From CTSoil-075 sp042610375 (GTDB lineage Bacteria; Bacillota; Negativicutes; DSM-13327), in NCBI RefSeq assembly GCF_042610375.1, contig NZ_JBGJZL010000010.1, positions 121,035 to 185,034 of the forward strand: a stretch of 64,000 nt of DNA. Direction: 5' to 3'. Position numbers and translations under genes: made by a program. Below the pieces are notes generated by a model that was not told where the DNA came from, searched no databases, and saw nothing but the letters and a program-made list of their open reading frames with translations. Of the stretch, positions 1-8,463 are shown piece after piece (position 1 is the stretch's first letter; every line of letters begins with the position of its first letter).

Positions 1-272
1 ACCACTTGCCCTAAAACTTCAAAATGTTGTGGTTCTCGCAAAAAATAAGTATGGTTTGTCGTAAGCTTATTTACTAAGATTGTCCCAGACTTGCCTGTAC
101 GATCACTTTTCACATGAGAAAAATACTCCGAAAAATTATGAAAACCGCATTGCGCTATATAGTTATTCAAACGTCCGCACACTAACACTTTTTTTTGTAA
201 TAAGTTGATTCCATAATTAGCCTTAACAAATCCAACAAGTTCCCTAAATTCCCGTTCCGTTATATCTTCCAT
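1..272 (-). CDS. CheR-like protein-glutamate methyltransferase, N-terminal part (runs off window)
   Basis: Only the first 90 codons are present; the gene continues beyond the left edge. The fragment starts MEDITEREF and ends with TTNHTYFLREPQHFEVL, which matches the CheR motif (TTNxTxFFRexxHF) at the junction of the helical N-terminal domain and the SAM-binding domain. CheR enzymes methylate chemoreceptor glutamates using S-adenosylmethionine in the cytoplasm. The ATG at 272 follows a GAAAGGAG ribosome site at 281-288. A c-di-GMP-I riboswitch and terminator lie upstream in the same orientation, so expression is probably set by c-di-GMP. Family call from the motif is good; whether it is a housekeeping CheR or a solitary one cannot be seen. 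Confidence 0.8.
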   Translation of the reverse strand, partial: MEDITEREFRELVGFVKANYGINLLQKKVLVCGRLNNYIAQCGFHNFSEYFSHVKSDRTGKSGTILVNKLTTNHTYFLREPQHFEVLGQV

Positions 273-488
273 GGTTTTTCCTCCTTTCAAGCATACAAAC
301 AAAAATAGTATGATTATTTCTTTACTTTCGATGGGACTATGATTTGCCAACTTGTACTCGTCAAAAATAATTTTTGATTTTCTTAACTCTATTTATCTCT
401 TCTTTTCCATTGCTAAATAGGATGAACTTAACATCATATTATAGTTATTACCTTATTAACTGCTTAATTTCTCCTATCTGAAAACGCA

Positions 489-513
489 AAAAAGATCAGG
501 GGTATCCTGACCT
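489..513 (-). terminator. Intrinsic terminator of the riboswitch leader
   Basis: On the minus strand GGTCAGG, a short loop and CCTGATC are followed by TTTTTT. It lies just downstream of the c-di-GMP-I aptamer and upstream of the cheR-like gene, as expected for the expression platform of a transcriptional riboswitch. Confidence 0.75.
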
Positions 514-535
514 TGGGTATGTTAACATAAAGCAA

Positions 536-622
536 CATAGCAGCCTGGCAATCTTGGTCGTGATACGACTGTAGACCCATAGCTTTGCGTCCCGATCTTT
601 CAATAGGTTTGCCAATATTATT
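536..622 (-). promoter_or_regulatory. Cyclic di-GMP-I (GEMM-I) riboswitch aptamer
   Basis: Read on the minus strand, the segment has the class-I c-di-GMP aptamer landmarks in order: GGCAAACC, a GAAA tetraloop-like element, the signature GGGACGCAAAGC, and the closing part GATTGCCAGGCTGC. A terminator follows at 489-513 and the cheR-like gene starts at 272. The aptamer binds c-di-GMP and should switch between terminator and antiterminator. Whether it acts as ON or OFF switch cannot be read here. Confidence 0.88.
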
Positions 623-795
623 TTTTTGTCTAAAAATGTATAATTATTTTATATTTCATTATATTCTTCTTCTATAATGACGTCAATATTTTATAAGAAA
701 ATAGCCTAACTAACCAGAACCTAAGTTTTATATCAATATAAAAAGCATATAGCAAAAAAACTTTCAAGAAAATCTTGAAAGTTTTATAATTGATG

Positions 796-879
796 TGGTG
801 CGGGAAAGAGGACTTGAACCTCCACACCTTGCGGCGCCAGATCCTAAGTCTGGTGCGTCTGCCATTCCGCCATTCCCGC
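796..879 (-). tRNA. tRNA-Leu (anticodon TAG)
   Basis: On the minus strand the 5' acceptor arm GCGGGAA pairs with TTCCCGC, followed by discriminator A and an encoded CCA (796-798). The anticodon stem CCAGA/TCTGG encloses the loop CTTAGGA, giving anticodon TAG, which reads CUA leucine codons. A long variable arm and a T-arm GTTCAAGTC are present, as in class II tRNA-Leu. Confidence 0.95.
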
Positions 880-972
880 TTATGAAATTTGTTGTACAAA
901 CCCCGTGGTTCTTATTATAGCAGATTAGTAATTAAAAAGAAAGGTTTTTTTTCATCTTTTTTATAAAAAGAA

Positions 973-1353
973 TTAATGGTGCATACTATGGTCCATTGCT
1001 GGCATCATAGTCGTTTGTGTATTATCTGGCGTAGTAGCTTGATCAGTTGGCTCGACTGAATTAACTAAGTCTAACATCATTTGTCTGAGTGCAGGATCTC
1101 TTGATAGCATTTGTTTCATCATAGCCTGCATTTCAGGTGTTTTCATCATCTCAAGACACTTGGTTTGCATTTCAGGGGAGTTCATCATTTTATGCATATC
1201 CATATCTCCCATTTGGCCTTTTTCCATCATCATTTCATGAGTTGATGGTGCATTTTTTTCAGCAGCGCTGACAACATTCGTAGACAATGTGACTCCTAAT
1301 ACCGAAACCCCGAGTAAACCTCCAACAATCCAACCTGTCATTTTATTTTTCAT
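973..1353 (-). CDS. Secreted Met/His-rich small protein
   Basis: 126 aa. The N-terminus is a clear Sec signal peptide (basic MKNK, hydrophobic core, SAA cleavage region near residues 29-31). The mature part is dominated by Met with scattered His: HEMMMEKGQMGDMDMHKMM and a C-terminal DHSMHH. Such Met/His tracts are typical of periplasmic copper- or silver-binding proteins, but no named domain is recognised. It is a separate unit downstream of the iron operon, with a hairpin terminator at 1481-1507 between them. A metal-buffering role is inference from composition and neighbourhood. Confidence 0.7.
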   Translation of the reverse strand: MKNKMTGWIVGGLLGVSVLGVTLSTNVVSAAEKNAPSTHEMMMEKGQMGDMDMHKMMNSPEMQTKCLEMMKTPEMQAMMKQMLSRDPALRQMMLDLVNSVEPTDQATTPDNTQTTMMPAMDHSMHH

Positions 1354-1480
1354 AATCTGATCATCCTTTCTTATATCATTTTGCTAAAAAGATTGTAATT
1401 GATCTTTGCACTATAATCATACCAGACAATTATGAAAAACTGATGAATATTTGTTGAAAAACTAATGAAGTTTAAAAAAA

Positions 1481-1507
1481 CCATACCCTCAAATTGAAAG
1501 GGTATGG
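1481..1507 (-). terminator. Bidirectional terminator after the iron operon
   Basis: Perfect inverted repeat CCATACCCT / AGGGTATGG flanked by A and T runs on both sides, directly downstream of the FMN-binding lipoprotein gene, the last gene of the operon. Confidence 0.85.
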
Positions 1508-1514
1508 TTTTTTA

Positions 1515-1985
1515 TCACTTTGCCTGCTCCAAAGCCTTATGTCCTGCCTCACTAAATTGTTTAAAAGAAAGTGTTGCACCAGATATGGAGTCAACCTTAT
1601 TTAAGTCTTGTGTTTCTATAAGCCTCGGACCATAGGACATGGCCCCTTTAAGTCCTTGTTGAGCCTTTTTATAGAATTCTGGATTTTCAATTGTACCATT
1701 TGTTTTTCCATACTCACTATCTTTTACCTTACCATCTTTTTGAATGCCTTTATAGTCAGCCTTAGTAATTTTACCTTGTTGAATCGTCAGCGTCAGCTCG
1801 CCTATGGCACCACGTTCATCAGGGCTGCTTTTACCTGTGTAAGTTCCATCCTTATAAGCCGTATGCATATCATGATTTGCATGACCAGAGTGATCTTCAG
1901 TCTTTTCACGACTGCAACCAGCAGCTAGAATGGCAATCATACAACCTACGATTATCATAGATAACCATTTCCTCATGTTCTTCAT
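1515..1985 (-). CDS. FMN-binding domain lipoprotein of the iron operon
   Basis: About 156 aa from the ATG at 1985, which overlaps the stop of the ABC ATPase gene (ATGA). The N-terminus MKNMRKWLSMIIVG leads to lipobox LAAGC, so it is a lipoprotein. A His-containing linker (DHSGHANHDMH) precedes an FMN_bind-type domain that starts DGTYTGKS and carries the SGAT motif (DSISGAT), the threonine-containing site at which flavin is covalently attached in this family. Family knowledge: such domains pass electrons at the outer face of the membrane. Inference: it may supply electrons for iron reduction or release by the P19/FTR1 system, in place of the thioredoxin-like proteins found with the Campylobacter p19 locus. 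Confidence 0.85.
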   Translation of the reverse strand: MKNMRKWLSMIIVGCMIAILAAGCSREKTEDHSGHANHDMHTAYKDGTYTGKSSPDERGAIGELTLTIQQGKITKADYKGIQKDGKVKDSEYGKTNGTIENPEFYKKAQQGLKGAMSYGPRLIETQDLNKVDSISGATLSFKQFSEAGHKALEQAK

Positions 1986-2671
1986 GAAACTTCCTCCATC
2001 TTGCAAACGATCCTCTGATCTTTCCGATCTACAATACGACCGTGTTCTAAGACTACACACCGTTCAGCTAGTTCTGCCACTCTTGGATCATGAGTAACCA
2101 TAATGATCGTATGGCCTTCACGATGAAGTTGTTGAAAAAATTCTAATACAATTTTCGCATTGGTTTCATCTAAATTACCCGTTGGTTCATCAGCTAAAAT
2201 GAGCATGGGATAATTGATTAAAGCACGAGCGATACATACACGCTGTTGTTCACCACCAGAAAGTTGACTAGGCAAATGACGAGCCCTTTCTTTGAGACCT
2301 ACACGCTCTAAAGCCGCCAAGGCCTCCTGCTCATCAGGCATACTATGGTAATATTGTGCTACCATAATATTCTCCAAGGCTGTCAAATAAGGAACAAGGT
2401 GAAATTGTTGAAATACCAACCCAATCTTATCTCGACGCAACATGGTTAGATTTCGTGCAGTCACACCAGAAAAATCAACTCCATCCAATACAATGGATCC
2501 ACTAGATGCTTTATCCATACAACCAATAATATTCATCAAGGTCGTCTTTCCAGAACCAGATGGTCCCATCAACGCCAACCACTCACCCTGCTGTACTGTC
2601 AAATCAATGTCTTGAAGAGCTTTTACATTTCCATAAATCATGGAAACATCATGTAACTCTAATAAACTCAT
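1982..2671 (-). CDS. ABC transporter ATP-binding protein (MacB/LolD type)
   Basis: 229 aa. Walker A GPSGSGKTT at about 35-43, signature LSGGEQQR near 137, Walker B LILADEPTGNLD near 157-168, and the H-loop histidine in VTHDP. This is the LolD/MacB class that partners FtsX-like permeases and drives mechanotransmission rather than classical transport. It sits directly after two FtsX-like permease genes (15-bp gap) and overlaps the FMN lipoprotein gene, so one complex is likely. In the Campylobacter p19 locus the equivalent gene is also last of the ABC genes. Confidence 0.93.
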   Translation of the reverse strand: MSLLELHDVSMIYGNVKALQDIDLTVQQGEWLALMGPSGSGKTTLMNIIGCMDKASSGSIVLDGVDFSGVTARNLTMLRRDKIGLVFQQFHLVPYLTALENIMVAQYYHSMPDEQEALAALERVGLKERARHLPSQLSGGEQQRVCIARALINYPMLILADEPTGNLDETNAKIVLEFFQQLHREGHTIIMVTHDPRVAELAERCVVLEHGRIVDRKDQRIVCKMEEVS

Positions 2672-2685
2672 CTTGATAACCTCCT

Positions 2686-3810
2686 TTATTCTCCTCTAAG
2701 TACAATCGCTGGTTCAACATCTGTTGCAATCTTGACTGGAATCAAACAAGCTAGACCAGTTACTGATACAGATACAACTAAGGCCAGTAACACAATCAAG
2801 GGTTGGAATGAAATTCCCCTGCCAAAGACATTGACACTCACCGCTTGTGCAAAGAAAAATCCTAAAATTGTTCCCATCAGTCCGCCTAAAGTACCGAGCG
2901 CTAAACCCTCTCCTAAAAATTCTAGAATAATACTGCGATTTTCGGCACCTAATGCTTTTTTCAAACCGATTTCTTTACGCCTTTCTGTCACAACTGCCAT
3001 CATCGTCGTAGCCACACAAATCAACGTAAGAAGGAGTACTACGATGGTGACCAAATAAACCAGAGCCTGCAGCTTACCGAGTACAGTTTGCTCTGACTGC
3101 GTCACTTGCTTGACCAGTCGTGGCGCTACACCAGGAACTTGTTGTTCAATCGTGTGAGTCCATTCAGTCAATTCCGTCTCATTGGCTGTAATGCTAGCCT
3201 GAGCTACGCTGATCATACCTTCCTTATGAAGCATCTGTTGCAATAAAGAAAGATCCAGAAAAACAAAATTTTCTTCCTTACCACCTGTACGGACAATACC
3301 AGCAACCTTCACTTTTTTCTCACTGTCATTGCTAGCTAACGTTACCAACTGCCCTGGTTCAATTTGCAACCGTTCGGCTACTTCAGCACCAAGGACAACG
3401 TCTTCTGAATTTTCATCCGGCCAAACACCTCGGATCTGCCAATAAGGACTTACCTTCTTTACTGTTTGAAAATGAGTGCCGGCGACTAATAAGGGTTGCT
3501 CATTTACTTTCATATGATCATAAAGATAAGGAGCAATGCCAATGAGCTTATCAGAAGGCAATAAATTGGCTATGCTTGAAATTTCATTCTCCGCCAACAC
3601 TTGCTGCTCACCTGTCGGTAATAGAAGTAAATTGGCACCATAAGAACGAAATTCTCTTCCCATTTGACGTGGGACATCATAATAAATTGTCACAAGCCCC
3701 GACAATACCGTCGCACCGATCGCCACAGCCAATAAAGCAATCAGCATCCGAGATCGACGGCGAAGTAAAGCATGCCAAATCATTGTAAAGTACATTGATT
3801 GTTTTGTCAT
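2686..3810 (-). CDS. FtsX/MacB-like ABC permease (second of pair)
   Basis: 374 aa. An N-terminal transmembrane segment (residues about 15-45) is followed by a long extracytoplasmic domain and three C-terminal transmembrane helices. The last part carries VTERRKEIGLKKALGAENRSI, the coupling-helix motif typical of FtsX domains. It lies 6 bp from the upstream permease and 14 bp before the ATPase. Likely forms a heterodimer with the product of 3817-5103. Substrate is not evident from sequence; operon context assigns it to the iron system. Confidence 0.9.
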   Translation of the reverse strand: MTKQSMYFTMIWHALLRRRSRMLIALLAVAIGATVLSGLVTIYYDVPRQMGREFRSYGANLLLLPTGEQQVLAENEISSIANLLPSDKLIGIAPYLYDHMKVNEQPLLVAGTHFQTVKKVSPYWQIRGVWPDENSEDVVLGAEVAERLQIEPGQLVTLASNDSEKKVKVAGIVRTGGKEENFVFLDLSLLQQMLHKEGMISVAQASITANETELTEWTHTIEQQVPGVAPRLVKQVTQSEQTVLGKLQALVYLVTIVVLLLTLICVATTMMAVVTERRKEIGLKKALGAENRSIILEFLGEGLALGTLGGLMGTILGFFFAQAVSVNVFGRGISFQPLIVLLALVVSVSVTGLACLIPVKIATDVEPAIVLRGE

Positions 3811-3816
3811 TTTTTA

Positions 3817-5103
3817 TCACCTGCCATGAAGTACTGCTGCTGGACGCAGCGATAAAAGCATTCGTATTGCCGGAAAACTACCGACCAAAGTAATTAAGAT
3901 TACTGACATAACAGCCCACGGGATCACCATGAGATTGATCGCCACCGCTGAACCAAAAACATTTTGACCAATAATTTGTGCAAAACCTAAACCTAGAAAA
4001 TAGCCTGCCACGCCACCGGCTAGACCCGTTAATGTAATTTCAGTAAGGGTCAAGAGTAATACATCTCCATCAGTAGCCCCTAGTGCTTTGAGTAAACCAA
4101 ATTCACGACTGCGCTCCATCATGTTAGCCGTTAGCAAATTGGAAATTCCTAACGCTGACCCAGCTAAACTGAGTACTGTAATGAGCAGCATTAATAGCTG
4201 AGTTTTTTGTAAAATCATTCCTTCAGATTCTGCCACTTGGCGAACCGGTTTTGCTCTAGAACCACCGATCGCCTCTTCAATTTGATAGGAAATTGAACTT
4301 ACATAAGCCGTACAGTACCAAGTTTCCCAATCCTTCAAAGAAAGACTTTTCGGATCATGAGCTGCTTTACGAGCTAACTCATTCTCGGGTGTTGTAATGG
4401 CACTTACATCTATTTTGCTGACTTTGCCCGTCAGATTCAATGCTTTTTGGATAAAGGATAGTGTCACAAAGATTTGCTCATCTTCTGGACCACCACTGTT
4501 AAAAAGCCCCTGTACTAGTAATGTTTCATGTCGACCATTCGGCAAATTAACATCCACTGTATCACCTGGCTTAATGCCTAATTTTCCTGCTAATACAGTG
4601 CCAACCATAACACCATTGGCCTCTGCATCACCGACCCAATTGCCCTCTACAGTCCACCAAGATTTCAGTTCTTTAATACCTGTTTCTACAACTTCACCCG
4701 TTGGCAATTCCAATTTTCGATTAAACCAAGTGCCTACCATCGTTACATTGATATTCCCCGCCCCTATAGCCACTTGGGATTCTAATGATGGTGCAAATCC
4801 AACGATATTATTAGACCAAAAAATAGTCTTTAATTTACCAACATCGCTTTCTTGCAAATACTGCCCTGCCCCAACCGAACTGTTTTCCAGTCCATAAATT
4901 TCCCGCAATACGGAGGCGGATCGAGGAGTGACTACAATATTTGCTCCATAAGCTTTCAATTCACGGTTGACTTTGTCTCCAACATCTAGCATTACATTGA
5001 GCATGGCTGTCGTCAAAGAAACACCTAATGCAATGGTAACCGCGACCATAAACATCTTTCGGCTCTGCCTGACAAGAGCTCCTTTCAGCATTTGCCAAAA
5101 CAT
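3817..5103 (-). CDS. FtsX/MacB-like ABC permease (first of pair)
   Basis: 428 aa. Same architecture as its neighbour: N-terminal helix, a large periplasmic domain of about 230 residues, then three helices with the FtsX signature MMERSREFGLLKALGATDGDV. It begins 13 bp after the DUF2318 membrane protein. In the Campylobacter jejuni p19 cluster two such permeases follow the DUF2318 gene in the same order (established knowledge), which supports a shared function in iron acquisition. Confidence 0.9.
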   Translation of the reverse strand: MFWQMLKGALVRQSRKMFMVAVTIALGVSLTTAMLNVMLDVGDKVNRELKAYGANIVVTPRSASVLREIYGLENSSVGAGQYLQESDVGKLKTIFWSNNIVGFAPSLESQVAIGAGNINVTMVGTWFNRKLELPTGEVVETGIKELKSWWTVEGNWVGDAEANGVMVGTVLAGKLGIKPGDTVDVNLPNGRHETLLVQGLFNSGGPEDEQIFVTLSFIQKALNLTGKVSKIDVSAITTPENELARKAAHDPKSLSLKDWETWYCTAYVSSISYQIEEAIGGSRAKPVRQVAESEGMILQKTQLLMLLITVLSLAGSALGISNLLTANMMERSREFGLLKALGATDGDVLLLTLTEITLTGLAGGVAGYFLGLGFAQIIGQNVFGSAVAINLMVIPWAVMSVILITLVGSFPAIRMLLSLRPAAVLHGR

Positions 5104-5116
5104 AGTTCATCCTCCC

Positions 5117-6376
5117 TTACTTAAACCGATTCTTTTCTTTTTCTAAACCAGCAACTTCAACCATGATTTTCCCTTCTGATACCTTGTAGTCAACTGGAAT
5201 TGGATTGCAGCCACCCTTAAAACCAATCGTTGCTGTATTCATCACCACATCACAAAGGGCACAGACAACTTGATTATCACGTTCAAAATAACCTGTTGGC
5301 CCACAAATTTCGCAAGCATCAAGCCCTACGCCATAAGCAGATCCACTCTTTTTAATGATAATAAACCGAACAATTTCACCCGTTGACGATTGATAAGAAA
5401 AGCGGTGCAAGTGTCCATCTGAGACTTTCTCCAAGGAAATAGGAATCTGTCCTTGTTCAGCCACCACTGGCACTGCGGGAACAATCTCAGCTTTTTCATC
5501 GGCATACCCTTTGCCAACTGATGAGCAAAAAAATACAACCAGCACACTTAAAGAAACAGCTATACCCCATCGCATTTTTTTGCGCACCGTTACCAAAATT
5601 TTTCGGTACTGAGCTGGATTTAATCCCTCTGGCTTAGATGGCTTTCCCTGTAAAAACAAAGCAATAGGCAAAAATAGTGTCACAGCAAGTAATGAATATA
5701 AGAACCAAGCTTCATGATTAATCACAGGCCCCATGATCGACATCAACCCTTTTGCCATTAATAGCTTTCTTGCCATCATGACTTGAATAACAACAACAAG
5801 TTGTTTTGCCATGACAACAAGAAGTTGAATGGTCAAAAGATTGATAATGGTCTGAGGGATTAAAATTTTTGCTGCGCGAAAGACCGTCAGACCAGTCAAC
5901 CAAGTCAAAAATAATCCTAAGAATAACCCAATTCCTTTCATGAGGAAATCTAGGCTGATTAGATCACTTGTCGAAATGATCAAATTAATCGGAAAGAGAA
6001 AAAATTCTAGACCATGATATAAAAGTAGTGTAGCCGCTACGAGACAGGCAACGCCACCTAGTATTTTATGCTTACCAAAAGAATCTCCTCGTGCTTTAAT
6101 CCATAAAAAAAGTCCAAGTAATACTATTTCTCCAGTAAGCCCTGCTACAAGAACCAGACTTTCGAATACTTCCCGTTTCACGGCCTTCGAGCCTAGTTTT
6201 GCCGTTGTAATAAAAGCTGCTCCTATCACGCCCCAGATAATTCCCCGCCATATGAATTTTTTTAAGGTGCCAAATTCTTCCTTGCTGGCTAGGGCTAGCA
6301 ACATCGCTAACGGAATAACGACCATAGCTGCATTTTGCATCGCTGGTATAAGATTTTGTAGTACACTTTGTAGCAT
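5117..6376 (-). CDS. DUF2318 Fe-S-type membrane protein of P19 iron system
   Basis: 419 aa. About eight hydrophobic helices fill residues 10-300. An extracytoplasmic C-terminal domain follows with the DUF2318 cysteine pattern: CEICGPTGYF, then VVCALCDVVMN and GGCNPIP. Family knowledge: these proteins accompany FTR1 and P19 and are thought to handle electrons or iron at the membrane surface. The ATG at 6376 has a good ribosome site (AAAGGAG). A hairpin with a short T-rich tail (6429-6452) separates it from P19, so expression may be lower than that of the upstream pair. Confidence 0.9.
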   Translation of the reverse strand: MLQSVLQNLIPAMQNAAMVVIPLAMLLALASKEEFGTLKKFIWRGIIWGVIGAAFITTAKLGSKAVKREVFESLVLVAGLTGEIVLLGLFLWIKARGDSFGKHKILGGVACLVAATLLLYHGLEFFLFPINLIISTSDLISLDFLMKGIGLFLGLFLTWLTGLTVFRAAKILIPQTIINLLTIQLLVVMAKQLVVVIQVMMARKLLMAKGLMSIMGPVINHEAWFLYSLLAVTLFLPIALFLQGKPSKPEGLNPAQYRKILVTVRKKMRWGIAVSLSVLVVFFCSSVGKGYADEKAEIVPAVPVVAEQGQIPISLEKVSDGHLHRFSYQSSTGEIVRFIIIKKSGSAYGVGLDACEICGPTGYFERDNQVVCALCDVVMNTATIGFKGGCNPIPVDYKVSEGKIMVEVAGLEKEKNRFK

Positions 6377-6428
6377 ATTGTTCTCCTTTCAGTAATTTTT
6401 TTCATTCATAAGTAAATAAATGAAAAAT

Positions 6429-6452
6429 GGTCCGGGAAAAGCATCCCGGACC
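6429..6452 (-). terminator. Intercistronic terminator/attenuator after P19
   Basis: Perfect 9-bp arms GGTCCGGGA / TCCCGGACC with a 6-base loop, followed on the minus strand by ATTTTTCATTT. It lies inside the operon, after P19 and before the DUF2318 gene, so it probably acts as a partial terminator that sets the ratio between the periplasmic and membrane parts. Confidence 0.7.
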
Positions 6453-6463
6453 GCCAGTTCTTC

Positions 6464-7021
6464 TTACCAACTTCTCGGAACATAATCAAAATTCCAATGT
6501 AGAGTAATTGGTTTTTCCCAGAAACGGCCTTCAACACCTGTTTCTTTATCAACGTGCAACATGTAATTTTGGCGAGTCGGAGATTCAATCGTAAATGCTA
6601 CATCGTATGTACCGGCACCTTTCATTTTCACATTTGCACCATAATGAGGACCATCACTCGCATTCATTGGCATAAGATTACCTTCAATCACTTTGCCTGT
6701 GCCTTGTTGGGTTAATTTATAGTGAACGGTCAAATTAGGAATCCATTCACCAACACCAAATCCAGTGTTATTACCTTCAATGGCAGCAATATCCGTTTCA
6801 AGATGGATATCAGATTGAGCAGGTGTTAAACCCATTCCTGCTGGTTCCATAGTCACGGGTTGGAAATAAACAACTGCCACTTTAAATCCTGCTTCAGGTA
6901 CTTCAATATCATCACCAATCGGATATTCCTGAAAACCAGCCGCAAAACATTGACCTGCTGATACAGCCACCGTTAAAAATGCAGCAAACACCATGGATAA
7001 AAATTTTCTTTTAGTATTCAT
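6464..7021 (-). CDS. P19-type periplasmic iron-binding protein
   Basis: 185 aa with a Sec signal peptide (MNTKRKFLSMVFAAFLTVAVSAGQCFA). The mature protein matches the P19/Tp34 (Fe2+/Cu2+-binding, periplasmic) family: EYPIGDDIEVPEAGFKVA, then YFQPV, MEPAGMGLTP and later NLTVHYKL and HYGANVKMKGAGTYDV. Met and His residues in these strands form the metal site in family members. Its ATG overlaps the FTR1 stop codon (ATGA), showing translational coupling. It should bind iron in the periplasm and hand it to FTR1. Confidence 0.93.
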   Translation of the reverse strand: MNTKRKFLSMVFAAFLTVAVSAGQCFAAGFQEYPIGDDIEVPEAGFKVAVVYFQPVTMEPAGMGLTPAQSDIHLETDIAAIEGNNTGFGVGEWIPNLTVHYKLTQQGTGKVIEGNLMPMNASDGPHYGANVKMKGAGTYDVAFTIESPTRQNYMLHVDKETGVEGRFWEKPITLHWNFDYVPRSW

Positions 7022-8208
7022 ACTACGACCTCCCTAATTTTTTTCTTTTTTTGATAAATAAAATTACCAATCACTATGAGCACAAGAACGAGTTGTGGCA
7101 ACATCGATTCTAAGGTTGGATAAACTCCCAAAAGAGCAATCGTAGGACTTCCTTCAACTTGAGTCATTCCAATTACACCAGCTTCTTGTAGTTCTTTTAT
7201 ACCACCACCAGCAAAACTAATCGCCAAGCAACACATTAAAATACTCGTGCCTTGGAAAAAATATTTTGTTGGGATTTTCAAACTACCATAGCGAACTAAT
7301 GCAAAAACGATGACCAAAGCAAGAGTTCCCGCAGCAAAGCCTAACCAAATCATATGCATATTTTCACCCGCATTATTAAATAATGCTTGGTAAAATAATA
7401 CAACCTCAGCTCCTTCTCGGTACACAGCTAAAAATGCTGCCGCTCCTAATGACAAGGTATTACCACTACTCAACGAATTTTCCACTTTACCTTCAATGTA
7501 GCGATTCCAAGACTTTTCATCTGACTTACTTCCCATCCAATAACTTACTGAGAAAAGAACAGCCACCGCCACTAACATCGTTGCGCCTTCGATGATTTCT
7601 TGATTGGCACCACTCAAACTGACAACGGAACGAAATAAGATTGCAGTAATAAAACTCGCCACTATAGCTGCTGCCGAATAATAGTAAACAGTTTGCGTCT
7701 TATGACCATTTCCTGATTTAATCAGATAGGCTATGATCGCACCAATCACTAAAATTGCTTCGGCACCTTCGCGGACTAAAATCAAAAACGCGGGCCAGAA
7801 ACTTTCCCAAGAATCTTGCTCCTTACTGCCACCACCCATTTTGACAACATCTTCACGCATCATACCAATCATCTCATCAATTTCTTTTTTGACTTGGGTA
7901 TCAGGCGCTTGATTGGTCATCAATTTTTTAACCACGCTAAATTTGTACTCTGTCAAATTAGCACGTTTACTGGAGACAGTTGTATTCACAGTTTTCTCAA
8001 AGCCATCTTTCTCATAAATCCCATAATAGGCATCGTTGACTAGTTTTTTAGCTGCGGCAGTATCTCCACTTTTATACACTGCAAGGGATTGATTCATTGT
8101 TTTTTCGATACGATCAACTACACCAGTCCATTGAGATGCTGCTAAAGCCATACTCTGCCCTAAAATCAACATGACTAATACCAGAAAAACCAATCCAGAT
8201 TTACGCAC
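7018..8208 (-). CDS. FTR1/EfeU-family iron permease
   Basis: About 396 aa from the GTG at 8208, chosen because AGGAGG sits 7 bases upstream and the product then begins with a signal sequence (RKSGLVFLVLVMLILGQSMALAA). An extracytoplasmic helical domain (about residues 25-130) precedes seven helices carrying both REGAE motifs (LVREGAEAILV and VYREGAEVVLFY), the iron-translocating signature of FTR1 permeases. First gene of the operon; stop overlaps the P19 start. Two Fur-like boxes lie upstream. The gene order FTR1, P19, DUF2318, permease, permease, ATPase is the same as in the Campylobacter p19 locus. Confidence 0.94.
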   Translation of the reverse strand: MRKSGLVFLVLVMLILGQSMALAASQWTGVVDRIEKTMNQSLAVYKSGDTAAAKKLVNDAYYGIYEKDGFEKTVNTTVSSKRANLTEYKFSVVKKLMTNQAPDTQVKKEIDEMIGMMREDVVKMGGGSKEQDSWESFWPAFLILVREGAEAILVIGAIIAYLIKSGNGHKTQTVYYYSAAAIVASFITAILFRSVVSLSGANQEIIEGATMLVAVAVLFSVSYWMGSKSDEKSWNRYIEGKVENSLSSGNTLSLGAAAFLAVYREGAEVVLFYQALFNNAGENMHMIWLGFAAGTLALVIVFALVRYGSLKIPTKYFFQGTSILMCCLAISFAGGGIKELQEAGVIGMTQVEGSPTIALLGVYPTLESMLPQLVLVLIVIGNFIYQKKKKIREVVV

Positions 8209-8248
8209 ATACTCACCTCCTTTCATTTTCTTTTGCTTACTCATGTGT

Positions 8249-8271
8249 TGAAAATAAAAATCATTCTCAAT
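8249..8271 (-). promoter_or_regulatory. Fur-like box upstream of FTR1
   Basis: Minus strand reads TTGAGAATGATTTTTATTTT, close to one and a half GATAAT-type Fur repeats. It lies about 45 bp upstream of the FTR1 start. Matched by eye against the Fur consensus only. Confidence 0.5.
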
Positions 8272-8378
8272 ATATGAGTAAAAAAACAGACCTACTTCAA
8301 TCGAAAATATTCTACTGCAAAATTGCAGAATCATTCTTCTATAATGAGTTAGCAAGGATAAAATTACATGTTTTTACA

Positions 8379-8397
8379 AGATTAGTAATCATTATCA
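8379..8397 (-). promoter_or_regulatory. Second Fur-like box upstream of FTR1
   Basis: Minus strand reads GATAATGATTACTAATC, a good match to the Fur consensus GATAATGATAATCATTATC in its first half. Located 170 bp upstream of the FTR1 start, between tonB and the iron operon. Confidence 0.6.
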
Positions 8398-8463
8398 ATT
8401 TAAAACTCTACGATACAACATAATTAGTAAATAATCTTAACTAGTTGTTTTTCTTATTATCAA

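Noticed and set aside
672..899. 75-codon minus-strand frame
   Set aside because: It runs through the tRNA-Leu gene and has no ribosome site; not a protein gene.
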